From positions 248,001 through 312,000 of the forward strand of contig JAKNDB010000018.1 of NCBI GenBank assembly GCA_024305405.1: DNA of 64,000 bases, written 5' to 3'. How positions within the stretch are numbered: position 1 is the first letter of the stretch; every line of letters starts with the position of its first letter. The notes under the pieces were generated by a model. The model searched no databases and had not been told where the DNA came from. It saw nothing but the letters and a program-made list of their open reading frames with translations. The stretch comes from Dirofilaria immitis. Lineage: Eukaryota > Nematoda > Chromadorea > Rhabditida > Onchocercidae. Positions 38,201 to 52,017 of the stretch are shown here, piece by piece. Made by a program: the position numbers and the translations under genes.

Positions 38201-41200
38201 TGTTTGAAATGTTCAATTTTTGTGATTCATCAAGGGGTTTTGATTATTCACTGTCGTAAATCTATGAGGATTTAAGGCATGTCAAAATATTCGTAAATTT
38301 TCCTTGGAGCTTTTTTTTCCCATGAATCACTACAATTCATTTTAATTTTAGCCCCAAATAACGAAATTGTCAATAAGATTTGTTTTTCTCTTAAAAACAC
38401 TTTTTCCTTCATACATTTTTACATGTTTATTTTTCACAATCTTTAGTTTTTACGACACTTCTTTAATCATAAAAATTTCTAATTTTATCCCATGAAATAA
38501 AGCTTATATCTTCAGCAATTCATTGTGTTTTCATCGCTTCAAAATGCTCATTAAAAAGCATTTCTACAAATCCATTATTATATTTTATCCAGAAAGAATT
38601 TACTATGTTGCATCTGAAAAGAAATTACCATGTCGCATTCAGAACGAAACCACCATATCTTCAAAAATAAAGGATTAAAAGATTACCATGTTCATTCAGG
38701 AATTGCCGTATCATGTTTAAAAGGAAATTACCGAGTCACATTCAGAAATGAATTATCGTATCGTATTCAAAAAAAACAATTGTATTGTATCTGCAAGAAG
38801 AAATTACAATATCTCATTCAGAAAAAATTTCTATATCGTATTCATTGAGAAATTACCATATCACATCCATAAATAAAAGTTTTTCTACGTCTGTCATCGA
38901 TGCAAAAAGGAATCGGATTGTTGAAGTTGTAACATTCTCTTCAAGAATCCATCTAATTTTCTTAATCTTCAGAAAGATTTTATTGTCAATAACTATCAAT
39001 TAATGTCATTTTATGGAAGATTTATTCTACGAAAACTTTTTTTCTTTTTCTTTATGTTTGGGATTTAAATTCTTTTTTTTTTTCATGTATTGACGATATA
39101 AAATCTATTTTGTTGAATGTTGAATTAATTAACGATGAACTATTTATATGAGTGATAATTAGCAGAAAATTTGATGATAAGTAATAGAAAGTTCGATGAA
39201 TACGATATAAGATTGAAGGCTTAAATAAAGAAAAATATCCACTATCCTATACTATTTTAATTTCTCGTTTCATTCATTGATATTCAACGATATCTACCAA
39301 TTTTTTTTTTTGTCCAATCGTTTAAAATAAATTCTTTCTCAATCAGTTCAATAAAAATTATTGATATTATGAAATGATTGTTGTCGGATTAACTTAAAAA
39401 ATAAAATAAAAAAAAGTGAAGGAAAGAAACAGAGAAAACGATGCCTTCTGCATTATGTCTCTACGGGATTTCTTATATGTAAGTTTTCTTTTGTAATAAA
39501 CGATTGATTACAAGACTTTCTGACGAGTAATAGAAACAAATTGATTTTTGCTAAAAAAAGATGATGCAACAGAAACGGATCATGATTTATATCTTTACAA
39601 TCGCATATTTATGTACGCATGAAGAACAAACATTGAAGAAATTTTGCTTTCTGAATAAAAATAGTGCTCGAGCGATATGTTTTCTTGTTGAGCATTAGCA
39701 TTCTCGTCACAAATATCATCAATTACTTCTATTCCTCGGATTCATCATTTTTTTTTCAGGATTCTTCATGGATAAATCCATCAATAAGATAGAATGCATT
39801 ATTGTATACATTACTAATAGGATTTTAATAATGGATTTTAATAATAAAATTGAAATTTAATTTTCTTTTTTTTTTTTGGGAGATAAAATGTGTTGTATTA
39901 TACTTTTACTTATATAGAGTGTTTACTAATTAAGAAGGTATTATTAATTAATTAAATGATCGTTAAGATTACGCATTGTTTTCTAATTCTTGAAATAATC
40001 TAAGTATCATCATAATTAGTCTATAAGTAATTATTCTTATAAAAGTAATATCTATCCATTTTCAGATTTCTTTAGGACAGTTACTCAATTACAGTCTATT
40101 TTCGATTTTACATAGCTATTAAAAAACTGTTGATTGTTTACGATATTTTTTCGATTAATTAATTAATTATCCTGTCGTCGTGCAAATAATTCCAAACTAC
40201 AATTACAGTTTGTTGGCAATTGATGAGTGATGAAAGAAGAATGAAGATACTGTACCAAGAAATCTACGGTACACCAGCAATGCTTAATTTATTTCCGACA
40301 AAATCGATAATCTATGCCATTTCTTAAAAAAAAAAATTTCTAACAAACTGTTTTAACTATTATCGAAAGATTCAGAAGTTAGAAATCACTTTTTTTGCTG
40401 CAGAATAATTCGATAAAAATTTCAATAAAAAATTTTTCTCATCGAAATACATAACCGAATCGGTCATTGGTTACAAATAATAAATTGATGAAAATGTATG
40501 ATATTCGATTACTGCTATTATTGTTAGTGCGGAAAAATTAAGAGAGAGAAGTAATTAGCGGCGATGCTAAATTTTGAAGCAGATGTATTCCCGAAGTGAG
40601 TTTGAATCTTCTTCAACATCACGTGGATCACAATTACATCATCAAAAAGGTTGTTGCTAGTATGGAAAATTAAATTTGCTTAAAATAATAATAATATTTA
40701 AATCATTTTTCAAATTTTTGCAGATTCTTTTTCTTTCTCAATTAATCGTTTAATTTCTTACCTTAAACTTTTATTTCTTCAAGATTTAAATTTCATCATT
40801 TAAATTTTTCCAACATTTTTTTCTTAACTCAGTTTCCAAAACTTTTTTCTTGTTTGTTCTAAATCTAACTTATGTAGCTTTTCATAATTTAGTTGCATTC
40901 ATCTTTCTGGAAAAGGCTAATAATATTTATATATCACAAGGAGAGAGAGAGAAGCAAAGAGAGGAGAGCGAGATTTGAAAATGTTATTTAAAAGAGAAAT
41001 AAGTAAAATATGATTTTACGTCAAATAACTAAACCTAATTGTTCATCATTACTAACAGTGATGAAATAAACAAAAAAAAAGAAAAGAAACGTAAAAAATT
41101 CATTCCAATGAATATATATACTAAGAAAAATAAAATTTATCAATAAAATATTTGTTATATTAATTATTCATTTACAATATATTCAAAATAATTATAGCAT

Positions 41201-44200
41201 TATTTATTACATTAATTATTCATTTACAGTATATTCGAAACAATTACAGTATTATTTATTATATTAATTATTCATTTACAATATATTCAAAATAATTACA
41301 TTATTATTTATTATTTTTCTAATTTTTTTAAGAAATATTTTAAACATTTTAAAGTGAAATGAATTATTTTTTTCTTTTGTAATATCCATAAATTTTTCAA
41401 AATACATAATTTTTTTGCTTGTAATTCATTAGATGTTTGAAAAATCCAATAAAATTTATTGCTCATAAATGAGAGCTATTTTCTCGACTAATCATTCTCG
41501 AAAAAAAATTTTTCTCTCAAGTACTAAATTTATTGAAATCCAAAAATTTAACACAAATATTTATAGCTCATCATGCTTCTCCTATGATTTGTTATGATAA
41601 TTTTAAAATATTATAATGGAAAAATTTCATTGTGTAAAATATATTCAAATAAGAAATAGTAACATTTGAATCAAATATTTGAAATCACATCGTATTATTT
41701 AATCTTATTGGTAACTTGTAATGATAGGAAAAAATTTGGTTAGATAAAAAAGGATTATAGATGATAATATTAACATCATTTTATCAAATTATCATTTTCA
41801 TATTTCTCATAATTTTTACTTGCTACGAATATTGTGAATATGAAACTTAAATTTATTTCATAGAGATGTCTGACTAAGCTTAATTCATCAAAAAATATAT
41901 CTCAATTTCGTCGTATTATTAAATTTCTTAGAAATTATTATCATCATAATACATCGTTATCCTTATAAAATCTATATAATACCTCTATTTTTTATCGTAC
42001 TTTGCATAATCATCAATAATTAAATAAACAAGAAATGATGTTCCTTGCTCATATACATATATGTTACTAACATATCGATTTACATATTCTCGAGAAAAGA
42101 TTCACTATGTTAGACTATTTAATTACTTTACTTTCATCTAAATAATATTGCTAATATCACTCATGCATATCCATTTATTTAATTTTTTCAGTACTTTAAA
42201 TTTTATTAATGCTTTGAAAAAACCAAAAAAAAAAACATCTGGGTGGTGATATTAGTTCTTTGATCACTTAAAATATGCCGTATTTTCGTCGCATTACATA
42301 TATGTTCCAAAAAATGTATTCAAGTTTCTTATTTAAAAAAAAAAAAAACTTTATTTTAAATTAGTAATGAATTGAATTCTTCTTTTACTAATTTTTTTAA
42401 AAAAGGAATTTTTATTTTTATCAAAAATTATAATTTTCTTTTTAAATTAATTAAAAAATAATTATATATTATAAGATTGCTTAATAAACTGATAAACTTA
42501 TTTTATCTTATCTCTATGCAATCATTTTATTCTAAATATTTTATAATTATAAAATTGATGCAGAGAATCTTTTCTAATTTAATAAATTTTTAATTTCTAT
42601 AAGCTATAGGGAAAAAACGAAAACTTTTTTATCTATCTATAATCTAATCAGTATAGTTGATTATTTTAATTATTACACCTTTCTATTGTCCTCAAAAAAT
42701 AGCTTTTTTTAGAGAAAATAAATTTATTTTAATATTTTTGTTTACATCTTCTCTGACAACCAATAACCGATACATATTTGATAACATGTGATAATATTCT
42801 CATATTTTAGCAATGTTTGATATGATATAATTTATTAATTAATATGATAGAAATTTATATTTGCTTTTAGCAAAGGGCAAATATTCAATAAAGTAATTAA
42901 TTTTAACAATAATTACACGATGCCAAGCATATGTTTGCTCTGATTTTAACAGATGGGATGAAATTTTAATGCTTGATTTTTGATTTCGAGTCTTGGTTTT
43001 TTTTTTTAAATTTCAGTTTTGGATTATCAACTTGTTATTTCAAAAATCTCTCCTAATAATAATTTGCATTCGAATACTTCTAATCCTGCAGTGAAATGAA
43101 ATAAAATGATTACCTGATTAGATAGATAGATTCTGATGTTATTTGAAAAATTGTGAAAATTGAGATTTTATCGAACAATTTGTTTTTTTGTTTTTCATTG
43201 ATAAAGTCATCAATTGAAATAAATGTATTATTAAATGAGTATAAATCAACTTTAAAAAAGAAAGAAGAACTGATAATATATGATAAGAAAAATTTCTAAA
43301 AAAATATTAATTTTTATATGTCTGAGTGTAAATTATCCGAAACATTTAGAAAAAAAAGAAAAAGAAAATTAAAAGAGAATTTTATCAAAATTAAAAATTT
43401 AGTAATTTTTAAAAATTTTTAATTTTCATTTAGGACGTGAGCGAAGCTCAGCAACAGGTTATCATCCTGCAGCAGTGTTGGAGATAGGCGCAATGTTGTT
43501 GCAAAATATGTTTAGCGCCTTATCATTTTTGCATTATCGTAAAGATGACGATTTCGTTGATCGCTTATCCTATTTCTATACGCCATCCTTCTTGATCATG
43601 ATGGCAATTTTAGTCAGTTTCAAACAAGTAAGAATAATTATTAGCATGCTGCTATTTTTAGGTGTGGAAATAAAATTTAAAAAAATCTCGAACTTCATTA
43701 AGATATCGATTTGTAATTTGTACTTAGCAGAAAAATTATCAATCGTTTCATTATTAATCATTGCAACGTTGAAACAACGAATTGGCAAACTAATAGCACT
43801 AAATTATTATAATATTATAAATTAGAAAAACTTATAATGCATATATTTGACAAATAGTATTGTCTTGATAAAATAAAAATGTTGATTATTCAGACGATTT
43901 TGATAACATCAATCTGAATACAGGTTGAATAGATAGGCTGAATACAGGTTAAGCAGATAGGCCTCGATAACATCAATCTGAATATAGGTTAAGCAGGTTA
44001 AACTTGTTTAATTAATTGACCATGTAATCTGTAGTTATGTCGAGATCATAATGTAAAGACAGTTTGAACTTTCTGTCAAGAATTCTTAGACGAAGTTTAT
44101 TTATGAAATTTTTATTTATATTCTTTCTTCCTTTATTGAATATAAAAAAATGTTTTAGTTTGGTGGTCGACCGCTGGAATGTTGGGTACCCGCTCAATTC

Positions 44201-47200
44201 ACAAGTTCATGGGAGGCATATACAGAAATGTATTGCTGGGCTCAAAATACTTATTGGGTACCTATAGAACAAGTAAGACATTCATTCAGCCTACTTCTTA
44301 TTAAATAATAAGAAAAAGTTTCATCACTGCATGTCGCATTCGAGAAAACGATATTATATTCATGATTAATTAATTTCGAAAATTAGAAATGAAAAAATTG
44401 AATAAAATTTAATTTAATCCATAGCAACATTCTTTGTCGAGATTATTGAAGCGATTATGTTTAAAAAGGATTTATTGAAAAATTAAATTTATTTACGATT
44501 CTCGAAAATAATATAAGCATTTTTAGCGATTAAAATTAAACTTTGATTTATATCATTCAGGATATCCCAATGGATATAGCAGAGCGGGAATATCGGCAAA
44601 TATCTTATTATCAATGGGTGCCATTTTTCTTCTTATTCAAGCCTTTCTCTATTACATTCCATGCCTCATATGGCGTTTGATGAGTGATAAATCTGGTAAT
44701 TTTATCAAATATCTTCAATTCTTATCATGCTCTATTACGATTTTAACAATAATTCATAAGATGGCTTTTTCCTTGCTTGGGCAACTTACCAAATGCTTAT
44801 CATTCTTGTACAGAATGATAAGTTGAAATATGCAATTGCAAGTTTTTGAAATATTTTAATTTGACTTTTTCCACTCTTAATGCTTTTATGATAAATAGTT
44901 AAGAAAATTTAGTTGTAAAAATAATTCATTGAGAAAATAGAGATGAAATATAATAATTGTTTGACCTTTATCTTACCTTGCTGTTTTTAAAAATTGCTTG
45001 ACCTTTGTTTTATTTTATTGTTTTTGAAAAATGATATTTTTACACCGATGAATTTTTAATTTAACAATTACAATTATTTCATGCAAAAGTGTAAGACGAA
45101 TGATGATAATAAATCCATTGTGAATTATTGAAAGTAGAAAATTTATATGATTCTAAGTTTGGATGATTCTGTGATGATTCATGTGGTTAAATATAAATTT
45201 ATATGAAATATTAAATGTCATAGGTATTCGATTGAATGATATTGTTCAGTTGGCTACAGAAAAGAAAACATCGAATCAGATTATAGAACGCGAACTATTG
45301 AATCTCTTGCGCGTCATATTGAATCTGCTCTCAGGTTATAATTTATCCCAAATTCTTTTATGAATTTATCTTCCCTAGGCTAATTATTCATCATGGCTAA
45401 TTTGTTATCTTGATAGCAACAATACTATAAAATAAATCACTATATATTTATGGTCTTAAATTACTCGAATTCTAATTCATTCTATTCATATAATCTAGTA
45501 TAAAAAAAACTTCAGCACTTCTCTTTTGCTCTATTTAACTATATTGTTTGTGATTTTACTAGTGTACCTGAAATAATACGCTACAGGTATCAACATGCAG
45601 CCACCTCAAGAACTCAATATACATTACATCGTGTGCTAAAATGCCTAAATATGCGTTATTATGAATGTTACGTGACAGGCCTTTATTTGGTAAGGAATTA
45701 TTCATTTCTCATAGAATCTGATAATTATATGCCTTTCGGAATGAAATTTATTACGTAACCTTCTATTTGGTAGGTCATGGATGGATCCATTTCATTAAAT
45801 CTATTAAATACACGTATTTCTTGATCATTAAAATGATGAAATTATTCAATTTTAATTCCAAATTATAGCATCCATTTGTTCTTTTTTTTTTTTAGGCTAC
45901 AAAAATCATGTATGTAAGCAATATATTGACAAATTTAATATTAGTAAATAAATTTTTGGAGACTGATGAATATTCTATTTATGGTATCGGTGTATTACGT
46001 GACCTTCTATTTGGTAGGTCATGGATGGAATCTGGTAATTTCTCAAGAGTTACTTTGGTTAGCGTTATTTTTCATCTTTTTTTTCTACCTGTTTATTGTT
46101 TGATCATTAAAATGATAGTTGGAATATTTGAATGATTTTCAATCAATTAAAATAGCCAAAAGATTAATATAATTAATACTTAGGCTATTTTCTTTTTTCT
46201 AGCCTAATGTTTCTACAAAATCTTTTCCTTTCTAAACCAATACTTTAGGAATTTAAAAAAGTTCGCTTGTTTTTATAGTTTTCGAGAATTGAACAAGTTA
46301 ATTAAGCCTGCTTTCTCAATTATCCATTCATCAATATTAGTGATAATTATATTACATTGATCAATGCAAATTAATGACCAAGAGCATAGAAATGAACAAC
46401 TTAATTTCATTTCGACATAATCAAGGTATCTGCCACTTTTATTAGAAATATTAATTCAGAAATGATTTTAGTGTGATTTTGAAGTGCGCGTTCTTGGCAA
46501 TAATCAACGGCATTCCGTACAGGTATGTAATTTTTATATTTGCTTTCTTTTAATGTGTTAGAATTAAATGAATTCTTAGCCAATAATTTTGTTAATGAGA
46601 ACGAGCCTAAGAACTAGATTATATTAATATGATAATTGTTAAATATACAAAATATTTACGAAATGTTGAGCTAATTAAATAATTCATCTTTATATCTTCA
46701 ATAATTGAATGAAATAATCTTTGTACATAATATTGATTTTAATAGAAGTTATCAAGATCAGAATAAATTAAATAAATTATTAAACAAATTAAAAATGCTT
46801 AAGAAAAAATGATGGAATAGAATAGAAAAAGAGGGATGAAAAAAGTATAATTTAATAAAAAAGATTGAGCATTGATTTGATCAGAAAAATAATGTCACAC
46901 AGCAAGACTTCTCACAGTTGAAATAATAGAATAAATTATTTTAGGTCAATAAAAGCTTCTTAGAAAAAGAATAACAGAGTAGAACAGAAAAAGAATGAAA
47001 AAAGTAAGGAATACTAAAAAAAAGTTTGGACATTGATTTTATCAGATAACTAATGCTATATTTTCTCTTCAAAAATAACAATATTGTTCTTGCTGTTCTA
47101 AGACATATAAAGCAAAATTGATTAAGGTTAAAGCAATAAATGTAATGAATTAAATTTTAAACTAATTAGGATAGATTAAAGAAAAAGATTTTGATTATAA

Positions 47201-50200
47201 TCTGGTATCGAATAGAAATAAAAATAATAAAAATATTCTAAATTTGAAAACCCTAAGATAGATTAATCTGATGAAAAATAGAAATGAAAATAATAAAGAT
47301 ACTCAAAATTTAAAACCAACTGGGATAGATTGAAGAGAAAGATGAATTGATTATAACTTGATGCGGGACAGAATTGAAAATAATAAAGATATTCTAAATT
47401 TAAAAGCAACTAGGATAGATTAATCTGATATAGAATAAGAATGAAAATAATAAAAATATTCAAAATTTAAAAGCAACTAGGATAGATTAATCTGATATAG
47501 AATAAGAATGAAAATAATAAAAATATTCAAAATTTAAAAGCAACTAGGATAGATTAATCTGATATAGAATAAGAATGAAAATAATAAAAATATTCAAAAT
47601 TTAAAAGCAATTAGGATAGATTAATCTGATATAGAATAGGAATGAAAATAATTAAAAAAATAATTTTATAGTGTGTCCTTGTTATAAATATATTCAATGA
47701 GAAAATATTCATTTTAATTTGGTTATGGTTTTCGATGTTATTTGTTGCTGCCACATTGGATGCCATCTATTGGTTTAGCATTTCATTATTTCATAGGTAA
47801 ATTTAATTAAAAACATTCACTTCGTTTTCTTTCCTTCTTTTTTAACTAAAATAAATTAACTTAGAAAAATGAAACAAAAAATTTAGCAAATTTTATGTGA
47901 ATGAAAATATTCTTTAAAATTTATTTTAATTTAATTTAGTTTCCATTCATCAATGTTGAAGGCTTAATTTGATAATATTCAAAAGCTCGAATGTCAACTT
48001 AGTTATTACATTTTATTAGATCGAAGAGTAGTTTCTTTTTTGTTAGTGTTAGAATTTGGTTTAAAGTTTAAAAGTCTTTGAAAAGATATATTCTTAAACT
48101 CTTTTGATTTTTTTGCATATTTCATTTTCTTGTAATGAAGAATGGAAATGAAATTAAATTTTGTTATTCATGCATTATTTTTTGTAAATTAAACATTTCT
48201 ATCGTTTTCTTATCTTGCTATAAATAAAATAATACCTTTATCATATTAAATTACTTGAGAACGAAAAAGACAGAAATAGAAGGGCAATTCTAATGATTCG
48301 TTGAAGGAAGAGAATCTGATTATCGTTTCTATTTTTCCTTAATTTATGATTCTTTCATTTGACTTTTGCATAATATTAAAAATAAGCTTAGAATTTATTT
48401 AATAACGGTAATGCTTGTTTGAGAGATATTTCTTCATTTCATTTCTGTTTATTTTACAGGGATCGTTTTCGCTTTGTTTTGCGTCATCTGGAACTAACAA
48501 CCGATCCTGATCGACCGGAATTATTTCGGAAGGAAAAGCGGAAACAAGTGGAACATTTTTTAAAAGTGTACCTCAAAGTAATTTTAATCCAACTTATTAC
48601 ATTTTTTCTTTTTTGAATACATTTTTAGCAGCCTTTGTTTTTGAGAAATCTATTCCTCTAATTATCCTATTATAAAATACAAGTGTATTATTACAAAAAC
48701 TATCATAAATACAGTTATATTATAGTATATACTATCATAATATGAGTATATAATCCTATATTTTATCATAAATACTAATAAATACAGATATATCAGCACT
48801 ATCACTAATATACCTATATTAACATAGGTATATTATCCTATATTATCGTAAATATAGGTAGACGGTGTATTAGTATTACGTATGATAGCACTTCATGCGG
48901 GTGTAATGTTTTGTACGGAAATTACGGATGCACTCTGGAAACGTTACCTGTCACAACATCCGGAAAATTTGATAGATGAAGATTCTTCACTTATCAATTT
49001 TGCTCGGTATGTTTTCGTTTAGGTTTTTGAATTCTTTTTTTCAAGCAATTTGAAGAATTTGAAAAATATTACAAGCAAAAATAAACATTCTGATAGAATT
49101 TTGGGATTTTTGGCGGCTGCTCTAGTATTTTTAAACATTCTGATAGACTTATTCTTCTTCAAACTTTATTGCATACTTGAAGCCAAGAGATTTTTGAATC
49201 ATTAAACTAATAAGCCCAACTAGGCGTCTGAAATTTAGTTAAAATTAATATTCTTACACTGTCGAAAAATTGATATTAATATATATGACTCGGGAAATGC
49301 AATAATTTTTCCATCAAAACTGTGCTACATTAAATGATTGGTCCAGTTGATACAGTAATCCTAATTTTGATTACCATGGATCATTTTTTTGCTTATCTCT
49401 AATTGCTAAAATGTTTCTATAAGTTTTAAAAAATATGCAGGGAGTTTCAGATGCAAAAGATTCAGGTGTGACACAATCTCTTCTCTTATCAGGAGGGATA
49501 TTATTGATCTCATTATATTATTAATTCAAATTTAGTATAAAATGAAATTCGATAAGACAAGAAAGATATCTGTTCATCTATGTTTGTCATATAAATCTAT
49601 TATTTGGATTTTGGAGCTAGAACAGAAATGTTAAATGTTAAGCTAAGATTATCCAGAAAAAGTTCATTTTTTCTTAGAACAAAATCTTATTGAAACTAAA
49701 TTGAACATTAAAAAGTATTAATAATTCAATTGATATTAGCTCATTAATGATATCAATATTGTAGTTTTATCTTTTTTTTCGTCTAATAATTTGATTAGAT
49801 AATATAAAATATCAATGGCACGCTTTTAGCATTTCAGAACTCAATCGATTCGCCGGAAACGGCAAAGTGATGATGGTAATGGTGATAAGCAGAAAAGGCA
49901 TCAACAGTTATTTGCTCATCAACGGTTCTCCAAAATATTTTCACGTCGTACACAAACAACCCTTCGGTCAGAAATTCTCGTTCTTTTTATCACAAATTAT
50001 TTTCCTCTCTGATTAATTTTTTCTAGCAAATAAATGTTAAGAATAGTAACTAGCCTGATAGCATAGCTGATAGGAATGAAATATTTTGAATTATATTGAA
50101 ATTTCTACATCAATCTTAAATCTTTACACCATATTCCTTCTCTTATCAGATAGAAAATCTGATTATTGATAAATCACATATCATCTGATTTTTCGCTTGA

Positions 50201-50574
50201 TACTAGATGGCTATTCTCTGATATATTCTAATATTGTGTATTACTGATTTTAATTAAAGTCTTGAGTACTTTTGTATATATTTATTTGGAAAGGAATAAG
50301 TAATTCACGGCAATATTATGGCAAATACTTGAAATATTGAAATTGCAAAAGTGATTATATCAAAATTAAATGTTTACTGCAGTCTTAATCGTGGTCAAGA
50401 CAGTAACCGGTCGCCTGATCGTTATCAAAAACCTCAGATACAAATTCGACTTCCAAAACAAACACCAGTAAGGATACAGATGTCGCCAGGATCACAGATA
50501 TCAAAAATAACGATGAGGATGAAGATGAAAGTTTACAATGCAATGAAATACCAGCAACACCTCATGTCTTATGA
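32233..50574 (+). CDS. Innexin gap-junction channel subunit
   Basis: Exons: 32233-32257, 43434-43627, 44159-44272, 44561-44695, 45224-45334, 45587-45689, 45896-46057, 46472-46522, 47672-47796, 48460-48577, 48858-49006, 49838-49966, 50383-50574. About 536 residues. Diagnostic innexin features in order: [17 protein letters not shown] leading into TM1, [19 protein letters not shown] and [11 protein letters not shown] in the first extracellular loop (its conserved cysteines), the family signature YYQWVPF at TM2, [11 protein letters not shown], a TM3 region with [30 protein letters not shown] in the second loop, the TM4 helix, and a charged cytoplasmic tail ending [11 protein letters not shown]. 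Four membrane segments as expected; acts in the plasma membrane. Frame breaks of one missing base at 44624 (T5), 45293 and 50427 (A5) are required by conserved residues on both sides and by exon phases; without the last, the uncorrected frame runs to 50587. Exon 1 (MFRHTLPV, phase 1) is inferred; without it translation could begin at the in-frame ATG at 43493. I cannot assign the paralogue. Confidence 0.93.
35843..36512. mobile_element. Fold-back (MITE-like) element with about 125-bp terminal inverted repeats
   Basis: The left arm (about 35843-35970) begins ACAAATACTGTTATTGCAAT and contains GATTGCAATAACAATAAGCA, CAGTTACAATAATAATAATA and TCCATATAATAGCCATCA. The right arm (about 36390-36512) is its reverse complement with roughly 85% identity by eye, ending CATTGCAATAACAATGTTTG. 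The centre is AT-rich with ATT microsatellite runs and internal near-repeats (TTTTTACATGGAT / TTTTTACGTCTGGATGGAT). No transposase ORF. It lies in the first innexin intron. I cannot define a clean target-site duplication. Confidence 0.7.
38590..38867. repeat. Minisatellite, 24-25 bp unit, about 11 diverged copies
   Basis: A unit close to AGAAATTACCATATCGCATTC plus a few A residues repeats head to tail with substitutions and length changes. The overlapping ORFs 38630-38848 and 38785-39003 are products of the repeat, not genes. It lies in innexin intron 1. Confidence 0.75.
41150..41318. repeat. Tandem array, 52-bp unit, about three copies
   Basis: ATTAATTATTCATTTACA starts at 41159, 41211 and 41263, exactly 52 bp apart, each followed by a variant of ATATTCAAAATAATTACA and TATTATTTATTA. 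Copies are over 90% alike. Located in innexin intron 1. Confidence 0.85.
43890..44005. repeat. Short imperfect direct repeats
   Basis: GATAACATCAATCTGAATA followed by CAGGTTGAATAGATAGG recurs with partial copies (CTGAATACAGGTTAAGCAGA; GATAACATCAATCTGAATAT AGGTTAAGCAG). Three to four partial units in the innexin intron after exon 2 (43434-43627). Confidence 0.6.
45746..45835 (+). pseudogene. Decayed duplicate of the innexin exon at 45896-46057
   Basis: Inside the intron just before that exon, TTACGTAACCTTCTATTTGG and TAGGTCATGGATGGA repeat the exon's GTATTACGTGACCTTCTATTTGGTAGGTCATGGATGGA block (45990-46028) with few changes. A downstream match, TTGATCATTAAAATGAT, occurs in both copies. The duplicate reads [11 protein letters not shown] and then meets a stop, has no good donor, and is 5' truncated, so it is a non-functional exon copy. 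Confidence 0.7.
46780..47660. repeat. Tandem array with 67-bp unit plus decayed flanking copies
   Basis: AAAAGCAACTAGGATAGATT starts at 47402, 47469, 47536 and 47603 (last copy AAAAGCAATT), exactly 67 bp apart and nearly identical. Diverged units extend leftwards to about 47150. A further, looser duplication of about 160 bp (46790-46915 against 46950-47070, sharing GAAAAAG, GATTGAGCATTGATTT / TTTGGACATTGATTTT) precedes it. All lie in the intron between innexin exons 46472-46522 and 47672-47796. Confidence 0.85.
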
Positions 50575-52017
50575 ATTAATTTATTAGTAACAGATGATAA
50601 AGTGCCAACCATTTTTTTATTGTATACACATTAAGAAAAATTCAGTATATCAGGGTTTTGGTTTGATATTGGATTTTCACTTCCTGAGAGTGGGGTCGAT
50701 TGAATTCATTTGAAACAGTATTTATCTGAAAGGATACTAAGATTGCGAATTAATTGAAAGCAGACAATAATTGCAATATATCGGATATCAGAGGTCTTTG
50801 CATAGATCAAATGAATTAAGTTATAAATAGTTATGATGCTAACAATGATGTTTATATTCCAAGTTCTCATTGTTTGAAAAAGAAAAAGAAAAAACAATCC
50901 GATGATAGGCTTTCCTTCTTCTTGTCTTATGAATCACCTGCCAGATTCAGCTGAATAACTATGATTTTTAAATGAAAAAATAAAATTTAGTATCTCCCAC
51001 CATTTTTACAGATTTCCTTAGATAAAGCACCAAGATGAAAAGGAACTGATAGTAATTTCAGTTAAACTATAAGCTGTATCCGGAAAAGACGGCCTAGTCG
51101 CAACTTGGCTATGCTTGACTTTATAAAGTGAATTATATTAAGAATTTTAAGTAACACATTTATTCATTTCAAGATAATAAAACAAAAGTCAAATAATATA
51201 GATTGCTATAGAAATTATTAAAAAGGAAAAATTGATAGCAAAACCGTACTAAGACCCAACTGCTCAGATCAATGCAAACTGTGCATATACCAGATAGATT
51301 TCCAGACTACATTTATCAATATCATAATTGAAGTTGAGAGTTAATATGTATTGAAATGAGTTAACATTTTTCTGATATGACAATAGAACTTTAAAAAATA
51401 CAAGACAAATGCAAACAAAAAATCGAAATTAATTCGATATAACTATCTGTTAATGGATAGCTGGCACTCTGCATATTTTAAATTAAAGTAATAATGGTTC
51501 AGCATGTATCAACATCATATAAGCAGAAGGTCCTCTTATTCTATAGCAACAAAACTTCAAAAAAGGTGTCTAAATGAATAATTTTTAAATCATGTTTAAA
51601 AGACGATATCGCTGAAACATAAAATAAAAAACCTTCGATATGCCGCACGATTTTAATGAAGATTCCCGGATGAAGGCTAATTTGATGCAACTTTCCATGA
51701 AGAACCGCAGCACTTCAAAACCAATCAATCATTAAAATAAGATTAGGATTATCAACTTTCGAGAACAACAAAATATACTATCCCCTTTCACTATGAGCAA
51801 TAATGTAAAGTTGTGATGACGCAACAAATAGAGATAATTCTCTCATGATTTTTGAAAAACGGAGAAAGTGGCTAGTATTAGAGGTATCACAATTATGAAT
51901 CAATCAAATTGCATTAGATTTCCCATAATAATTTACAAACCATTCCAAGTCAGAATAAAAAGTAAATTATATTCAGTATGGCTTCGCAAATTGCCGATAA
52001 TAATTCCATACACAATT
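50575..52017. other. Convergent intergenic region and 3' UTRs
   Basis: Tail-to-tail spacer between the innexin (+) and the ZC3H14-like gene (-). It should hold both 3' UTRs. On the minus strand AATAAA occurs at 51159-51164, which would give a 3' UTR of about 860 nt; this assignment is weak. The plus-strand ORF 51868-52155 is the antisense shadow of the last ZC3H14 exon. Confidence 0.45.

Noticed and set aside
28489..43433. Plus-strand ORFs at 30051, 31334, 37152, 38630 and 38785 as genes
   Set aside because: They are low-complexity or repeat-derived, without acceptor/donor framing; most of this stretch is innexin intron 1 and spacer.
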